This document shows, one piece after another, positions 26,697-34,961 of a stretch of 64,000 nucleotides of DNA. Below the pieces are notes generated by a model. The model was not told the DNA's origin. It saw only the letters and a program-made list of their open reading frames with translations, and did no database searches. Source of the stretch: Stenotrophomonas maltophilia (GTDB lineage Bacteria; Pseudomonadota; Gammaproteobacteria; Xanthomonadales; Xanthomonadaceae); the NCBI RefSeq assembly GCF_900186865.1, contig NZ_LT906480.1:2684001-2748000 (forward strand), in the 5' to 3' direction. Within the stretch, counting starts at the first letter, position 1, and each line of letters starts with the position of its first letter. A program made the position numbers and the translations under genes.

Positions 26697-27836
26697 ATGG
26701 GTCTGGTACAGGCGGTGAAGGGTGCGGTTGGCGGTGTGCTGGCCGACCAGTGGAAGGACTTCTACACCGTGCCGGCGGGCCTGCCGTCCACGGCCGCCCT
26801 GTTCGCGGCGGTGCCGCAGGGCACCAATGCCGGCCGCGGCTCCAACACCAGCGGCTCGTCCAACATCATCACCAACGGCTCGAAAATCATCGTGCCGGAG
26901 GGCTACGGCCTGCTGCTGTTCCAGGACGGCGCGATCACCGCATTCGTCGCCGAACCGGGTGGCTACGAGTGGCGCTCCGACGATCTGAACTCGCAGTCGA
27001 TCTTCGCCGGCGACGGCCTGGTCAGCACCTTCATCAAGCAGAGCTGGGAACGCTTCAAGTTCGGCGGCCAGCCGGGCGCGCAGCAGGCGGCCTACTTCGT
27101 CTCGCTGAAGGAACTGCCGGACAACCGCTTCGGCACCCAGTCGGAAATCTACTGGGACGACGGTTTCCTCAATACCCAGGTCGGTGCGATCACCCGCGGC
27201 TCGTACACGCTGAAGATCGTCGACCCGATCCTGTTCGTGAAGAACTTCGTACCGGCCAGCTACCTGCGGCCGGGCCAGGTGTTCGACTTCACCGATCTGG
27301 ACAACGCCGCTGCCAGCCAGCTGTTCAATGAAGTGGTCGGTTCGCTGGCCCCGGCCTTCAGCCTGTATACCAACGATCCGGGCAAGGGCAACCGCATCAC
27401 CAAGCTGCAGCAGGACTCGCTGGGCTTCGCGCAGAGCCTGTCGGCCGCCGTCGAGCAGGGTTACCAGTGGAAGTCCGACCGCGGCCTGGCCATCGTCAAG
27501 ACCGCCATCGTCTCGATCGAGTACGACGCCAACACCCGCGAACTGCTGAAGACCGTGCAGCGCGCCGATGCGCTGTCCGGTTCGCGCGGCAATTCCAACC
27601 TGCAGGCCAGCGTCGCCCAGGGCATCCAGTCGGCCGGCGAGAACGGCGGTGCGGCGGGCCTGGTCGGTGTCGGCATGGCCTCGGGCATGTTCGGTGTCGG
27701 CGGCATGCAGCAGCCGGCCACCCCGGCTGCCGACGATCCGGTCGCCAAGCTGAAGAAGGCCAAGGAAATGCTGGACCTGGGCTTGATCACCCAGAGCGAT
27801 TACGACGCGCTCAAGGCCAAGGCACTGGGCCTGTAA
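26697..27836 (+). CDS. SPFH-domain protein with C-terminal SHOCT motif (YdjI-like)
   Basis: A 379-residue protein. Residues about 60-310 form an SPFH (stomatin/prohibitin/flotillin-like) domain: IVPEGYGLLLFQDGAITAF opens it and LGFAQSLSAAVEQGYQWKSD is typical of the YdjI branch. A Gly/Met-rich linker leads to a short C-terminal helix pair VAKLKKAKEMLDLGLITQSDYDALKAKALGL, the SHOCT (short C-terminal) motif. No membrane anchor is evident, so association is likely peripheral. The start at 26697 has GGGAG upstream. In Bacillus subtilis YdjI acts with membrane proteins in a PspA envelope-stress system, and the next two genes here fit a related cassette. Confidence 0.85.
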   Translation: MGLVQAVKGAVGGVLADQWKDFYTVPAGLPSTAALFAAVPQGTNAGRGSNTSGSSNIITNGSKIIVPEGYGLLLFQDGAITAFVAEPGGYEWRSDDLNSQSIFAGDGLVSTFIKQSWERFKFGGQPGAQQAAYFVSLKELPDNRFGTQSEIYWDDGFLNTQVGAITRGSYTLKIVDPILFVKNFVPASYLRPGQVFDFTDLDNAAASQLFNEVVGSLAPAFSLYTNDPGKGNRITKLQQDSLGFAQSLSAAVEQGYQWKSDRGLAIVKTAIVSIEYDANTRELLKTVQRADALSGSRGNSNLQASVAQGIQSAGENGGAAGLVGVGMASGMFGVGGMQQPATPAADDPVAKLKKAKEMLDLGLITQSDYDALKAKALGL

Positions 27837-27856
27837 CAGCAGGACGCACAACCGAC

Positions 27857-29209
27857 ATGTCCGATCCCCGAAACGGCCCACCGCCGCTGCCCGGATCCGC
27901 GCCCGCGACGCCGCCGCCCTTGCCGGCGGCGTCGTTGGATGGGCCCGGTTCGCCGCAGGACGTCCCTCCCCTGCCCGGCAGCTTCCCGCTGGACACTTCG
28001 AAGCTGCCGCAGGCCATCCGCGATGAAGTGGAAGCGCCCGATCCCGTGGCCATCGATACCTCGGCCAGCGAGCTGAAGGACGGCCTCAACCGCTGCCCGA
28101 AGTGCGGCGCCACCGACATCCGGCCCAAGGCCGGCACCGACATCCTCGTCTGCCTGTACTGCCGTCACGAATGGCATGGCGCGCGGGTCGAGGAGGAATT
28201 CGGGCTGGGCGAGGCCATCGACCAGCTGCGCGGCACCGTCATCGCGTCCGGCGCACGCGACATCGATGCCGACACCTCGGCGTTGATGACGTTCAAGTGC
28301 ACCGGCTGCGGCGCCGAAGTCACGGTCAATACCGAAAGCACGATGACGGCGCGCTGCCACTGGTGCCGCCACGTGTTCGGCGTCAACGAACAGATCAGCA
28401 ATGGCGCGGTGCCTGATGCGGTGCTGCCCTTCCATATCAAGAAGGACGACGCGGTCGCGCGCATCCGCCAGTTCGTCGACAAGCGCCGCATGTTCGCGCT
28501 GAAGGCCTTCAAGGACCAGTTCACCCCGGAAAACGTGGTGGGCGTGTTCCTGCCCTACATGATCGTCGACAGCAATGTAAGCGCGGCCGTGGCCGGCAAG
28601 GGCGAGATCAAGACGCGCGAGTACACGGTGGGCAGCGAGAAGAACAAGCGCACCCTCTACGACGCCGATGTCTACCAGGTCGAACGCCAGGTCGATTTCA
28701 CCGTTGATGACCTGCCGCTGGAATCCTCGGCCGAGCGCGGCAATCTGGACACCCGCGCCAACACCAACAACATCATCAACACCATCCTGCCGTTCGATAC
28801 CAAGAACGCGGTGAAGTGGAACGCGTCCTATCTGGCCGGCTTCACTTCGGAGAAGCGCAACCTGGACGTGGAGAAACTGCGGCCGCGACTGGAAGACCAG
28901 CTGCTGTCGATTGCCCGCGCGCAGGTGGAAGGTTCGGTGAAGCGCTACAACCGTGGCGTGCGCTGGGAGCAGGAACAGCTGGAGGTGCATGGCACCCGCT
29001 GGGTGTCGATGTACCTGCCGGTGTGGTTGTACTCCTACCACCAGCCCGGAAAGAACGGCGGCATGCTGCACTACATCGCAGTGAACGGCCGTACCGGCGA
29101 AACCATGGGCAGCGTGCCCGTGCAGCAATGGAAGATGCTGCTGGCGGCACTGGCCACCGGCACCGTCATTGAAGCCCTCGCAATTGCCTTCCTGGTGGCA
29201 TCGACATGA
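27857..29209 (+). CDS. Zinc-ribbon membrane protein, YdjG-like
   Basis: A 450-residue protein with a proline-rich N terminus (residues 1-45). A zinc ribbon RCPKCGATDIRPKAGTDILVCLYC lies around residues 80-103 and a second cysteine set FKCTGCGAEVTV...ARCHWC around 145-180. A long soluble region follows, with one hydrophobic helix at the very C terminus (LLAALATGTVIEALAIAFLVAS). The first ribbon is TFIIB-like. It sits 20 bases after the SPFH gene and overlaps the small membrane protein gene. The combination resembles the B. subtilis ydjG-ydjI pairing, where a zinc-ribbon membrane protein partners an SPFH protein at the membrane. The role here is inferred from that. Confidence 0.75.
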   Translation: MSDPRNGPPPLPGSAPATPPPLPAASLDGPGSPQDVPPLPGSFPLDTSKLPQAIRDEVEAPDPVAIDTSASELKDGLNRCPKCGATDIRPKAGTDILVCLYCRHEWHGARVEEEFGLGEAIDQLRGTVIASGARDIDADTSALMTFKCTGCGAEVTVNTESTMTARCHWCRHVFGVNEQISNGAVPDAVLPFHIKKDDAVARIRQFVDKRRMFALKAFKDQFTPENVVGVFLPYMIVDSNVSAAVAGKGEIKTREYTVGSEKNKRTLYDADVYQVERQVDFTVDDLPLESSAERGNLDTRANTNNIINTILPFDTKNAVKWNASYLAGFTSEKRNLDVEKLRPRLEDQLLSIARAQVEGSVKRYNRGVRWEQEQLEVHGTRWVSMYLPVWLYSYHQPGKNGGMLHYIAVNGRTGETMGSVPVQQWKMLLAALATGTVIEALAIAFLVAST

Positions 29210-29463
29210 GCGACGACAGTGGCCTCTGGCTGTTGGCGGCAGGTCCAGCCGGCGCAACCGCGCTGTACTGGGCGCTGTACCGCTATTACCGCAACACCGA
29301 CAAATCACATTCCTTCGAGCACGAGACCGAAATCGAGGCACAGCCCGTGACCGGTTCGGACCAGCAGGTGGGCCGGGTCACCGGCACCGAGGAAAAGCGC
29401 ATCCGCGGTGACAACGTGTATGAGTACCGGAAACGGGTGGTAAGGGTGAAACCCGACCCGTAG
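29206..29463 (+). CDS. Small single-pass membrane protein of the SPFH cassette
   Basis: An 85-residue protein with one N-terminal helix (LWLLAAGPAGATALYWALYRYY) and a charged tail ending YEYRKRVVRVKPDP. It overlaps the zinc-ribbon gene by 4 bases (ATGA). Its TAG stop is supplied by the GTAG head of a SMAG repeat. I know no family name. Confidence 0.75.
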   Translation: MSDDSGLWLLAAGPAGATALYWALYRYYRNTDKSHSFEHETEIEAQPVTGSDQQVGRVTGTEEKRIRGDNVYEYRKRVVRVKPDP

Positions 29464-29561
29464 CGCCAGGCCATGCCTGGCTGCTGGAAGTGCCCGGCCG
29501 CTGGCCGGCATTCCTTCGGTTTCTGGGCGCCAAGTGGGAGCCGGCCAGCGGCCGGCACTAC
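29460..29561. repeat. SMAG-type REP elements, three copies
   Basis: A GTAG-headed palindrome GTAGCGCCAGGCCATGCCTG starts at 29460. A CCGGCCGCTGGCCGG-type element follows near 29494-29509, and an inverted copy ends in CACTAC at 29561, so the last two face each other and could form a larger cruciform. The first overlaps the stop codon of the preceding gene. Confidence 0.8.
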
Positions 29562-29653
29562 CCTTCGCTGGGCTGCCCCAGCGCACACCCTCACACCGTC
29601 TCCCACCCCACCGGTTCGATACTCGCGCGGTCCACCCTTCCGAGGATGCTGCG

Positions 29654-30238
29654 ATGGCTGCCGTGCTCGCCCGTACCTGCCTGTCCGCGTTGTGCTGCCT
29701 GGCCCTGCCCGCCCTGGCCCAGGACGCCTCGTTCGGCTTCGGCGAACAGACCACCCACACCGACCAGACCACGCAATCCAGCAGCAGCCAGACCCAGAGC
29801 AGTGGCGCGGTGACCACCCAGACCATCACCAGCGGCAGCTCGCAGTCCGAGTCACGCAGCGAAAGCAAAGAGATCGACTTGGGCTTCGGTTTCCACGACG
29901 ACAACGACGACTGGGGCCACGACCGCCACCGTGGCGGCCGCGATGTGCGCGACAGCGATCTGTTCGGCAGCTGGACGCTGGGCCAGGAGAACGGCAACAC
30001 CTGCTCCATCGAGCTGAAGAACATCGAGTGGTTCGGCGGCTACAGTGCCTACGTGCCCGCCGGCTGCCCGGATGGCTTCTTCTCGGCCAACCGTTGGGTA
30101 CTGTCGGGCAATCAGCTGCTGCTCACCGACACCAGCAACACCGTGTTCGGGCGCTTCCGCGCGTCAGGCGGTGGGCGCTGGACGGGGTACCGTGAATCGG
30201 ATGGGGCGCGTTTGTACCTCAATCCCAAGGGGCGCTGA
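29654..30238 (+). CDS. Secreted protein with AprI/Inh metalloprotease-inhibitor-like domain
   Basis: A 194-residue exported protein (MAAVLARTCLSALCCLALPALA). A Ser/Thr/Gln-rich linker (about residues 33-70) is followed by a C-terminal beta-barrel of the AprI/Inh type: DLFGSWTLGQENGNTCSIELKNIEW, VPAGCPDGFFSANRWVLSGNQLLLTD, then FRASGGGRWTGYR. The two Cys in the barrel match the conserved disulfide. The family inhibits serralysin-type proteases in the periplasm. No protease gene is adjacent and the linker is unusual for AprI, so protease inhibition is uncertain. I chose 29654 as the start because it begins the signal peptide. Confidence 0.72.
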   Translation: MAAVLARTCLSALCCLALPALAQDASFGFGEQTTHTDQTTQSSSSQTQSSGAVTTQTITSGSSQSESRSESKEIDLGFGFHDDNDDWGHDRHRGGRDVRDSDLFGSWTLGQENGNTCSIELKNIEWFGGYSAYVPAGCPDGFFSANRWVLSGNQLLLTDTSNTVFGRFRASGGGRWTGYRESDGARLYLNPKGR

Positions 30239-30307
30239 TCGCACCGTGCACACAGTAGGCACGCGCTGATCAGGAAGATCAGGAATCCGCCTCACCCCGC
30301 CGCCGAA

Positions 30308-31267
30308 ATGTCCGCTCCCACAGGTTCCCGTCTGGTCATCTACGCCGCCCTCGCGGGCAACCTGGCCATCGCCATCGCCAAGTTCATTGCTGCCGGCATC
30401 TCCGGCAGCTCGGCCATGCTCAGTGAGGGCGTGCATTCGCTGGTCGACACATTGAATGAACTCCTGCTGCTGTACGGCCTGCGCCGCGCCGGCAAGGCGC
30501 CAGACCCCGTGCATCCGTTCGGCTACGGCCGAGAGCTGTACTTCTGGAGCTTCATCGTCGCCCTGCTGGTGTTCGCCGCCGGCGCCGGTGTTTCGGCCTA
30601 CGAGGGCATCCAGCACATCCGCCGGCCGGAGCCGGCCACCAACCACGCGTTGAGCTACAGCGTGCTGGGCATCTCCATCCTGTTCGAGGGAGCTTCATGG
30701 TGGATCGCGCTACGGGAGTTCCGGCGTACCAAGGGCAAACTGGGCTACTTCGAAGCCTTCCGTCGCAGCAAGGACCCGTCCACCTTCACCGTGCTGCTGG
30801 AGGATAGCGCGGCCCTGCTGGGCCTGGGTTTCGCGCTGATCGGGCTCGTGGCCGCCCAGGTCCTGGACATGCCGGTGCTTGATGGTGTGGCGTCGCTGTG
30901 CATCGCTGGCGTGCTTGCCGCCACCGCCTTTCTTCTCGCACGCGAAACCAAGGGACTGCTGGTGGGTGAGCCGGCCCACCCGGCCGTGGCCGAGCGGATC
31001 ATGGCCGTGGCGGAAACCGATCCGGACCTGCGCCGCGCAAATGGCGTGACCACCATGCAGATGGGCCCCGAACAGGTTGTGGCCATGCTCAGCGCCGAGT
31101 TCGAGGATGACCGGAAGACACCGCAGATCGAGGCGTGCATCACCCGCATCGAATCAGCCGTGAAGCGCGAGTATCCGGAACTGGTGGCACTGTTCATCAA
31201 GCCGCAGACGCCCGAGGTCTACGCCGCCCGGCGCGCCACGCTGGCGGTACCGCCCGCGCCGGAATGA
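30308..31267 (+). CDS. Cation diffusion facilitator (CDF) metal exporter
   Basis: A 319-residue inner-membrane protein with six predicted helices and a cytoplasmic C-terminal domain. SGSSAMLSEGVHSLVDTLNELLLLYGLRRA has the CDF signature, with metal-site residues in SEGVHSLVDT and in VLLEDSAALLGLGFALIG. HPFGYGRELYFWSF is the characteristic start of helix three. CDF proteins exchange Zn2+, Fe2+, Co2+ or Mn2+ for protons. The metal is not assignable here. It appears to be transcribed alone. Confidence 0.9.
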   Translation: MSAPTGSRLVIYAALAGNLAIAIAKFIAAGISGSSAMLSEGVHSLVDTLNELLLLYGLRRAGKAPDPVHPFGYGRELYFWSFIVALLVFAAGAGVSAYEGIQHIRRPEPATNHALSYSVLGISILFEGASWWIALREFRRTKGKLGYFEAFRRSKDPSTFTVLLEDSAALLGLGFALIGLVAAQVLDMPVLDGVASLCIAGVLAATAFLLARETKGLLVGEPAHPAVAERIMAVAETDPDLRRANGVTTMQMGPEQVVAMLSAEFEDDRKTPQIEACITRIESAVKREYPELVALFIKPQTPEVYAARRATLAVPPAPE

Positions 31268-31297
31268 CGCTGCGTCTGCGCCCGTTTCACCAGTCCA

Positions 31298-31975
31298 ATG
31301 CCACAGTGCCACCAACATCTGCCCGAGCCTGCCTCTACCGTGCCGGATTGGTTGCCCGCCTCTCTTCAGATCCTCCCGCGCAGCTTCTACCGGCGCCCGC
31401 CCGTTGAGGTTGCGCCCGAGCTGCTCAACAAACTTCTGGTCCGTGACGATGGCCGAACGGGTCGCATCGTTGAAGTCGAAGCGTACGCGGGCAGCGTCGA
31501 TCCGGCGGCGCACTCCTATCGCGGGCAGACGCCGCGCACGGCCAGCATGTTCGGCGAGGCCGGCCACCTGTATGTCTACTTCACTTACGGCATGCACTGG
31601 GGCAGCAACGTTGTCTGCGGCGAAGTGGGTGAAGGCGTGGCGGTGCTGCTGCGGGCCATCGAGCCGCTGCTGGGCCTGGAGCGCATGCGCGAACTGCGTC
31701 CCGCCGCGCGCCGCGACCACGATCTGGCCAGCGGGCCCGGCAAGCTCTCGCAGGCCTTCGGGCTGGACCGCAGCTTCGACGGCGCTGATCTGGTGACCGG
31801 CAACCACGGCATTGTCATCGCCAGCGACGGCGTGCCGCCGCCGGAGGATCCAGTGGTTGGGCCCCGCATCGGCATCACCCGCGCTGTTGATTTCCCCTGG
31901 CGTTGGCACATCCGTGATCACCGTCACGTATCGATCCAGCCACGTCGCGCTTCCGCCCCAGCGAGTAAACGATGA
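31298..31975 (+). CDS. 3-methyladenine DNA glycosylase (MPG/AAG family)
   Basis: A 225-residue DNA repair enzyme. Motifs of the family are PRSFYRRPPVEVAPELLNKLL, GRIVEVEAYAGSVDPAAHSYRG (Glu59 as general base), TYGMHWGSNVVCG and GPGKLSQAFGLD. It removes alkylated purines and hypoxanthine. The start is uncertain: the ATG at 31298 is used, but the family usually begins nearer the LPRSFY motif, so the first 15-20 residues may be untranslated. It overlaps the next gene by 4 bases. Confidence 0.9.
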   Translation: MPQCHQHLPEPASTVPDWLPASLQILPRSFYRRPPVEVAPELLNKLLVRDDGRTGRIVEVEAYAGSVDPAAHSYRGQTPRTASMFGEAGHLYVYFTYGMHWGSNVVCGEVGEGVAVLLRAIEPLLGLERMRELRPAARRDHDLASGPGKLSQAFGLDRSFDGADLVTGNHGIVIASDGVPPPEDPVVGPRIGITRAVDFPWRWHIRDHRHVSIQPRRASAPASKR

Positions 31976-32169
31976 TGACCCCGCTCGACAAGCCACTGCG
32001 CCGCGAACTGCACATCGACGGCCAACCCTACACTCTCACCGTGGCCCCTGAGGGCCTCAAGCTGGTTGAGAAGGGGCGACGCAAGGGCATCACACTGCGC
32101 TGGCAGGACCTGGTATCCGGAGACGCTGCACTGGCCACCGCCTTGCAGGCATCGCTCCAACAGCACTGA
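31972..32169 (+). CDS. Small conserved protein coupled to the glycosylase gene
   Basis: A 65-residue protein: KPLRRELHIDGQPYTLTVAPEGLKLVEKGRRKGITLRWQDLVSGD. It is a small beta-rich protein with a basic middle, starting in the stop of the glycosylase gene (ATGA). I have seen this sequence pattern in proteobacteria without an assigned role. DNA binding by the GRRKG stretch is possible but unsupported. Confidence 0.7.
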   Translation: MMTPLDKPLRRELHIDGQPYTLTVAPEGLKLVEKGRRKGITLRWQDLVSGDAALATALQASLQQH

Positions 32170-32289
32170 GCCGGCGCGCCCACCTCACATCGGCATCACC
32201 CCGCCGTGGCGATACATAACGGCGAGCACACTAGCGTAGCGCCAGACAGCCGCTGCAACCGCCCTCGCCACCCAGCCCTGAAAAGCGCC

Positions 32290-34008
32290 ATGGACGAAGC
32301 CGAACGACTGCTCGAAATCGAACGACTGCACCTGTTGGATACGCCACCGGAGCCGGTGTTCGATGCCATCGTCGCCGCGGCCCGCGCCGCGACCGGACTG
32401 ACCATGGGCCTGATCACCGTGGTGGCCGAAGACCGCCAATGGTTCAAGGCCAACATCGGCCTGGAGGGCGTCAGCGAGACCGCCCGCGAGATCTCCTTCT
32501 GCACCCATGCCATACGCCAGGACGAGCTGTTCGAGATTCCCGATGCGCGCCAGGACCCACGCTTTTCCACCAATCCACTGGTCACCGGTGGGCCGCGCAT
32601 CCGCCACTACGCCGGCATTCCCCTGGGATCGACGCACGGCGCACGCATCGGCACGCTGTGCCTGCTCGACCCGATGCCCGGCGTGCTGTCACCCTCCCAG
32701 CGCGAACTGATGGTGCATCTGGCTCGGGTCACCACCCAGGTGCTGGAACAGCGCAGCACCCTCATGGCGCAGGTTGGCCAGGCCAAGGCGCTGCATCGCG
32801 AGCTGAAACGCAGTGTGGACTTCCTGGAGCGTACCAACCGTGCCGCACGGGTAGGCGGCTGGGAGATGGACCTGCTGACCAACGAGGTGCGCTGGACACG
32901 GGAAACCAAGCAGTTGCATGGCGTACGCAGCAACTTCACGCCCACGTTGGAGACCGCACTCTCGTTCTATCGCGAGGACAGCCGCAATATCATCCAGGCG
33001 GCGGTACAGCGCTGCATCGACGAGGGGACATCCTGGGAAGTACAGCTGCCGATGACCACGGCCGACGGGCGCGCGATCTGGACCCGGGTGGTCGGCAGCC
33101 GGCAACAGGTCGACGGCCATCCGCGCCTGGTCGGGGCGATCCAGGACATCACGGACGAACGAGCCGCGCTGGACGCGCTGGAAGCGAGCGAAACCCGCTA
33201 CCGTCGGCTGTTCCACTACAGCCTGGGCCTGATCTGCACCCACACGCTGGATGGGACATTGACCTCGGTGAATCCGGCGGCGGTGCAGTCGCTGGGCTTC
33301 GAGGAAAGCCAGATGATCGGGCGCAGCCTGTGTGACTTGATGCCGCCGGAAAAACGCGAAGGCTTCAGGGCCTACCTCGCCCGGATCCAGGCAAACCACA
33401 CCGACGCTGGCGTGATCGAGCTGATTGCCGCCGATGGTACGCGCCACTACTGGGCGTACCACAACGTGCTCGACAACGAAGCCAGCCCGCCCTACGTGCT
33501 GGGGCATGCACAGGACGTCACCGCGCTGAGGATGCAGGAGCAGCAGCTGCGCGACATGTCCTTCAAGGATCCGCTCACGCAGTGCTACAACCGGCGTTAC
33601 CTGCACCGGCTGGATGAACTGATTGACGAGCGCTGGGCCTGCGTGATGTTCGATCTGGACCATTTCAAGCACATCAACGACACCCAGGGCCACCGCCGTG
33701 GCGATGCCGTGCTGGTCGAGTTCGCCACCTTCCTGCGCTCGCCGCTGGGCAAGGACGAGACCGTGGTACGGCTGGGGGGCGACGAGTTCATGGTAGTGCT
33801 GGTCGCGCCAGCGAATGGCCGCCTGAGCGAACTCGAGCACTGGTACCAGGACCACGCCGCGCTTTCGCCCAGCGCGTTCTCGATGGGCGCGGCCATCAAC
33901 ACGGCCGGTGAGCCCGTGGCCGACACCATCCAGAAGGCGGACAGCCGCCTGTACCGAACCCGCGCGCGCGTGCGTCGGGAGCGACGCGAGGACCCTGCCG
34001 CGCGTTGA
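32290..34008 (+). CDS. Diguanylate cyclase with GAF and two PAS domains
   Basis: A 572-residue cytoplasmic signalling protein. Residues 10-155 are a GAF domain of the cyanobacterial-phytochrome-associated type (ERLHLLDTPPEPVFDAIVAAA). PAS domains lie at about 185-295 and 305-425. The C-terminal GGDEF domain (about 430-565) has the intact catalytic motif RLGGDEF (near residue 496) and FDLDHFKHINDTQGHRRGD. No RxxD inhibitory site is evident. The start at 32290 was chosen because it begins the GAF helix. It likely makes c-di-GMP, which could affect the amyloid and biofilm functions encoded nearby. That link is inferred. Confidence 0.9.
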   Translation: MDEAERLLEIERLHLLDTPPEPVFDAIVAAARAATGLTMGLITVVAEDRQWFKANIGLEGVSETAREISFCTHAIRQDELFEIPDARQDPRFSTNPLVTGGPRIRHYAGIPLGSTHGARIGTLCLLDPMPGVLSPSQRELMVHLARVTTQVLEQRSTLMAQVGQAKALHRELKRSVDFLERTNRAARVGGWEMDLLTNEVRWTRETKQLHGVRSNFTPTLETALSFYREDSRNIIQAAVQRCIDEGTSWEVQLPMTTADGRAIWTRVVGSRQQVDGHPRLVGAIQDITDERAALDALEASETRYRRLFHYSLGLICTHTLDGTLTSVNPAAVQSLGFEESQMIGRSLCDLMPPEKREGFRAYLARIQANHTDAGVIELIAADGTRHYWAYHNVLDNEASPPYVLGHAQDVTALRMQEQQLRDMSFKDPLTQCYNRRYLHRLDELIDERWACVMFDLDHFKHINDTQGHRRGDAVLVEFATFLRSPLGKDETVVRLGGDEFMVVLVAPANGRLSELEHWYQDHAALSPSAFSMGAAINTAGEPVADTIQKADSRLYRTRARVRRERREDPAAR

Positions 34009-34800
34009 TCAAGCCCGCACCGTCACCCAGGCCGGCGCGTGGTCGCTGGCCTTTTCCTGCAGCCGCACCCAACGGTCGACGCCCGCATCCTTCAGTCGCT
34101 CCGCCAATACGGGATTCAACAGCAGATGATCGATGCGCAGCCCACGGTCGCGCTCGGCGTGCTGGCGGAAATAGTCCCAGAAGGTGTAGATCGTGGCGTC
34201 GCCGTGCACCTTCCGCAGCGCATCGGTCCAGCCCTGCGCGAGCAGCCGTTCGAAGGCATCGCGAACCTCGGGCTGGAACAGCGCATCGCGCCGCCAGGCC
34301 TTGGGATCATAGACATCGGCGTCTGTGGGAATCACGTTGAAATCACCCAGCAGCAGCGCCGGGTGCGGCAGCTCGACCAGGCTGCGTGCATGCCGGATCA
34401 GGCGTTCCATCCAGCGCAGCTTGTAGTCGAACTTGGGCCCGGGCTGCGGGTTGCCGTTGGGCAGGTAGAGGGCACCCACGATGACGCCGTGCACCGCCGC
34501 CTCCAGGTAGCGACTCTGCGTATCCTTGGGTTCGCCCGGCAATCGGCGGCGGCTCTCGACCGGCATGGTCCCCCGGGCCAGCAGCGCCACGCCGTTCCAG
34601 CGCGCCTCACCCTGCCAGAGCGCACCGTAGCCGGCCTCTTCCAATGCCGCAGCGGGAAACGCGGCGTCGGTGGCCTTCAGCTCCTGCAGGGCAACCACGT
34701 CCGGCGATTCCCTGTGCAGCCAGTCCAGCAGCTGCGGCAGGCGCGTGCCGATGCCGTTGACGTTGAACGTCGCAATACGAAGCGTTTTGCGGCGGGGCAT
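34009..34800 (-). CDS. xthA: Exodeoxyribonuclease III / AP endonuclease
   Basis: A 263-residue exonuclease-endonuclease-phosphatase fold enzyme. Motifs: LRIATFNVNGIGTRLPQL, VVALQELKATDAAFP (metal-binding Glu), ALLLGDFNVIPTDADVYDP and DHLLLNP/SDHAPAWV (catalytic His). It acts in base-excision repair on abasic sites and 3' ends. The start at 34800 precedes the conserved TFNVNG strand; a further in-frame ATG 102 bases upstream adds an unrelated segment. It lies tail to tail with the diguanylate cyclase gene, the stops being adjacent. Confidence 0.92.
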   Translation of the reverse strand: MPRRKTLRIATFNVNGIGTRLPQLLDWLHRESPDVVALQELKATDAAFPAAALEEAGYGALWQGEARWNGVALLARGTMPVESRRRLPGEPKDTQSRYLEAAVHGVIVGALYLPNGNPQPGPKFDYKLRWMERLIRHARSLVELPHPALLLGDFNVIPTDADVYDPKAWRRDALFQPEVRDAFERLLAQGWTDALRKVHGDATIYTFWDYFRQHAERDRGLRIDHLLLNPVLAERLKDAGVDRWVRLQEKASDHAPAWVTVRA

Positions 34801-34961
34801 GGATAAAGGCTCCTCGGCGCAGCGGGACGAGCATTCACTCTGCGCGCCCGGGCATGCACGGGCCGTGGATGCCACGTCATGATGCGGTGCCATTCGGTTC
34901 ACGAACCGCTGCCACGGCGCACAGCAGGCTGGTCACCCGTGAACAGTGCCGGAGAAGCCCC

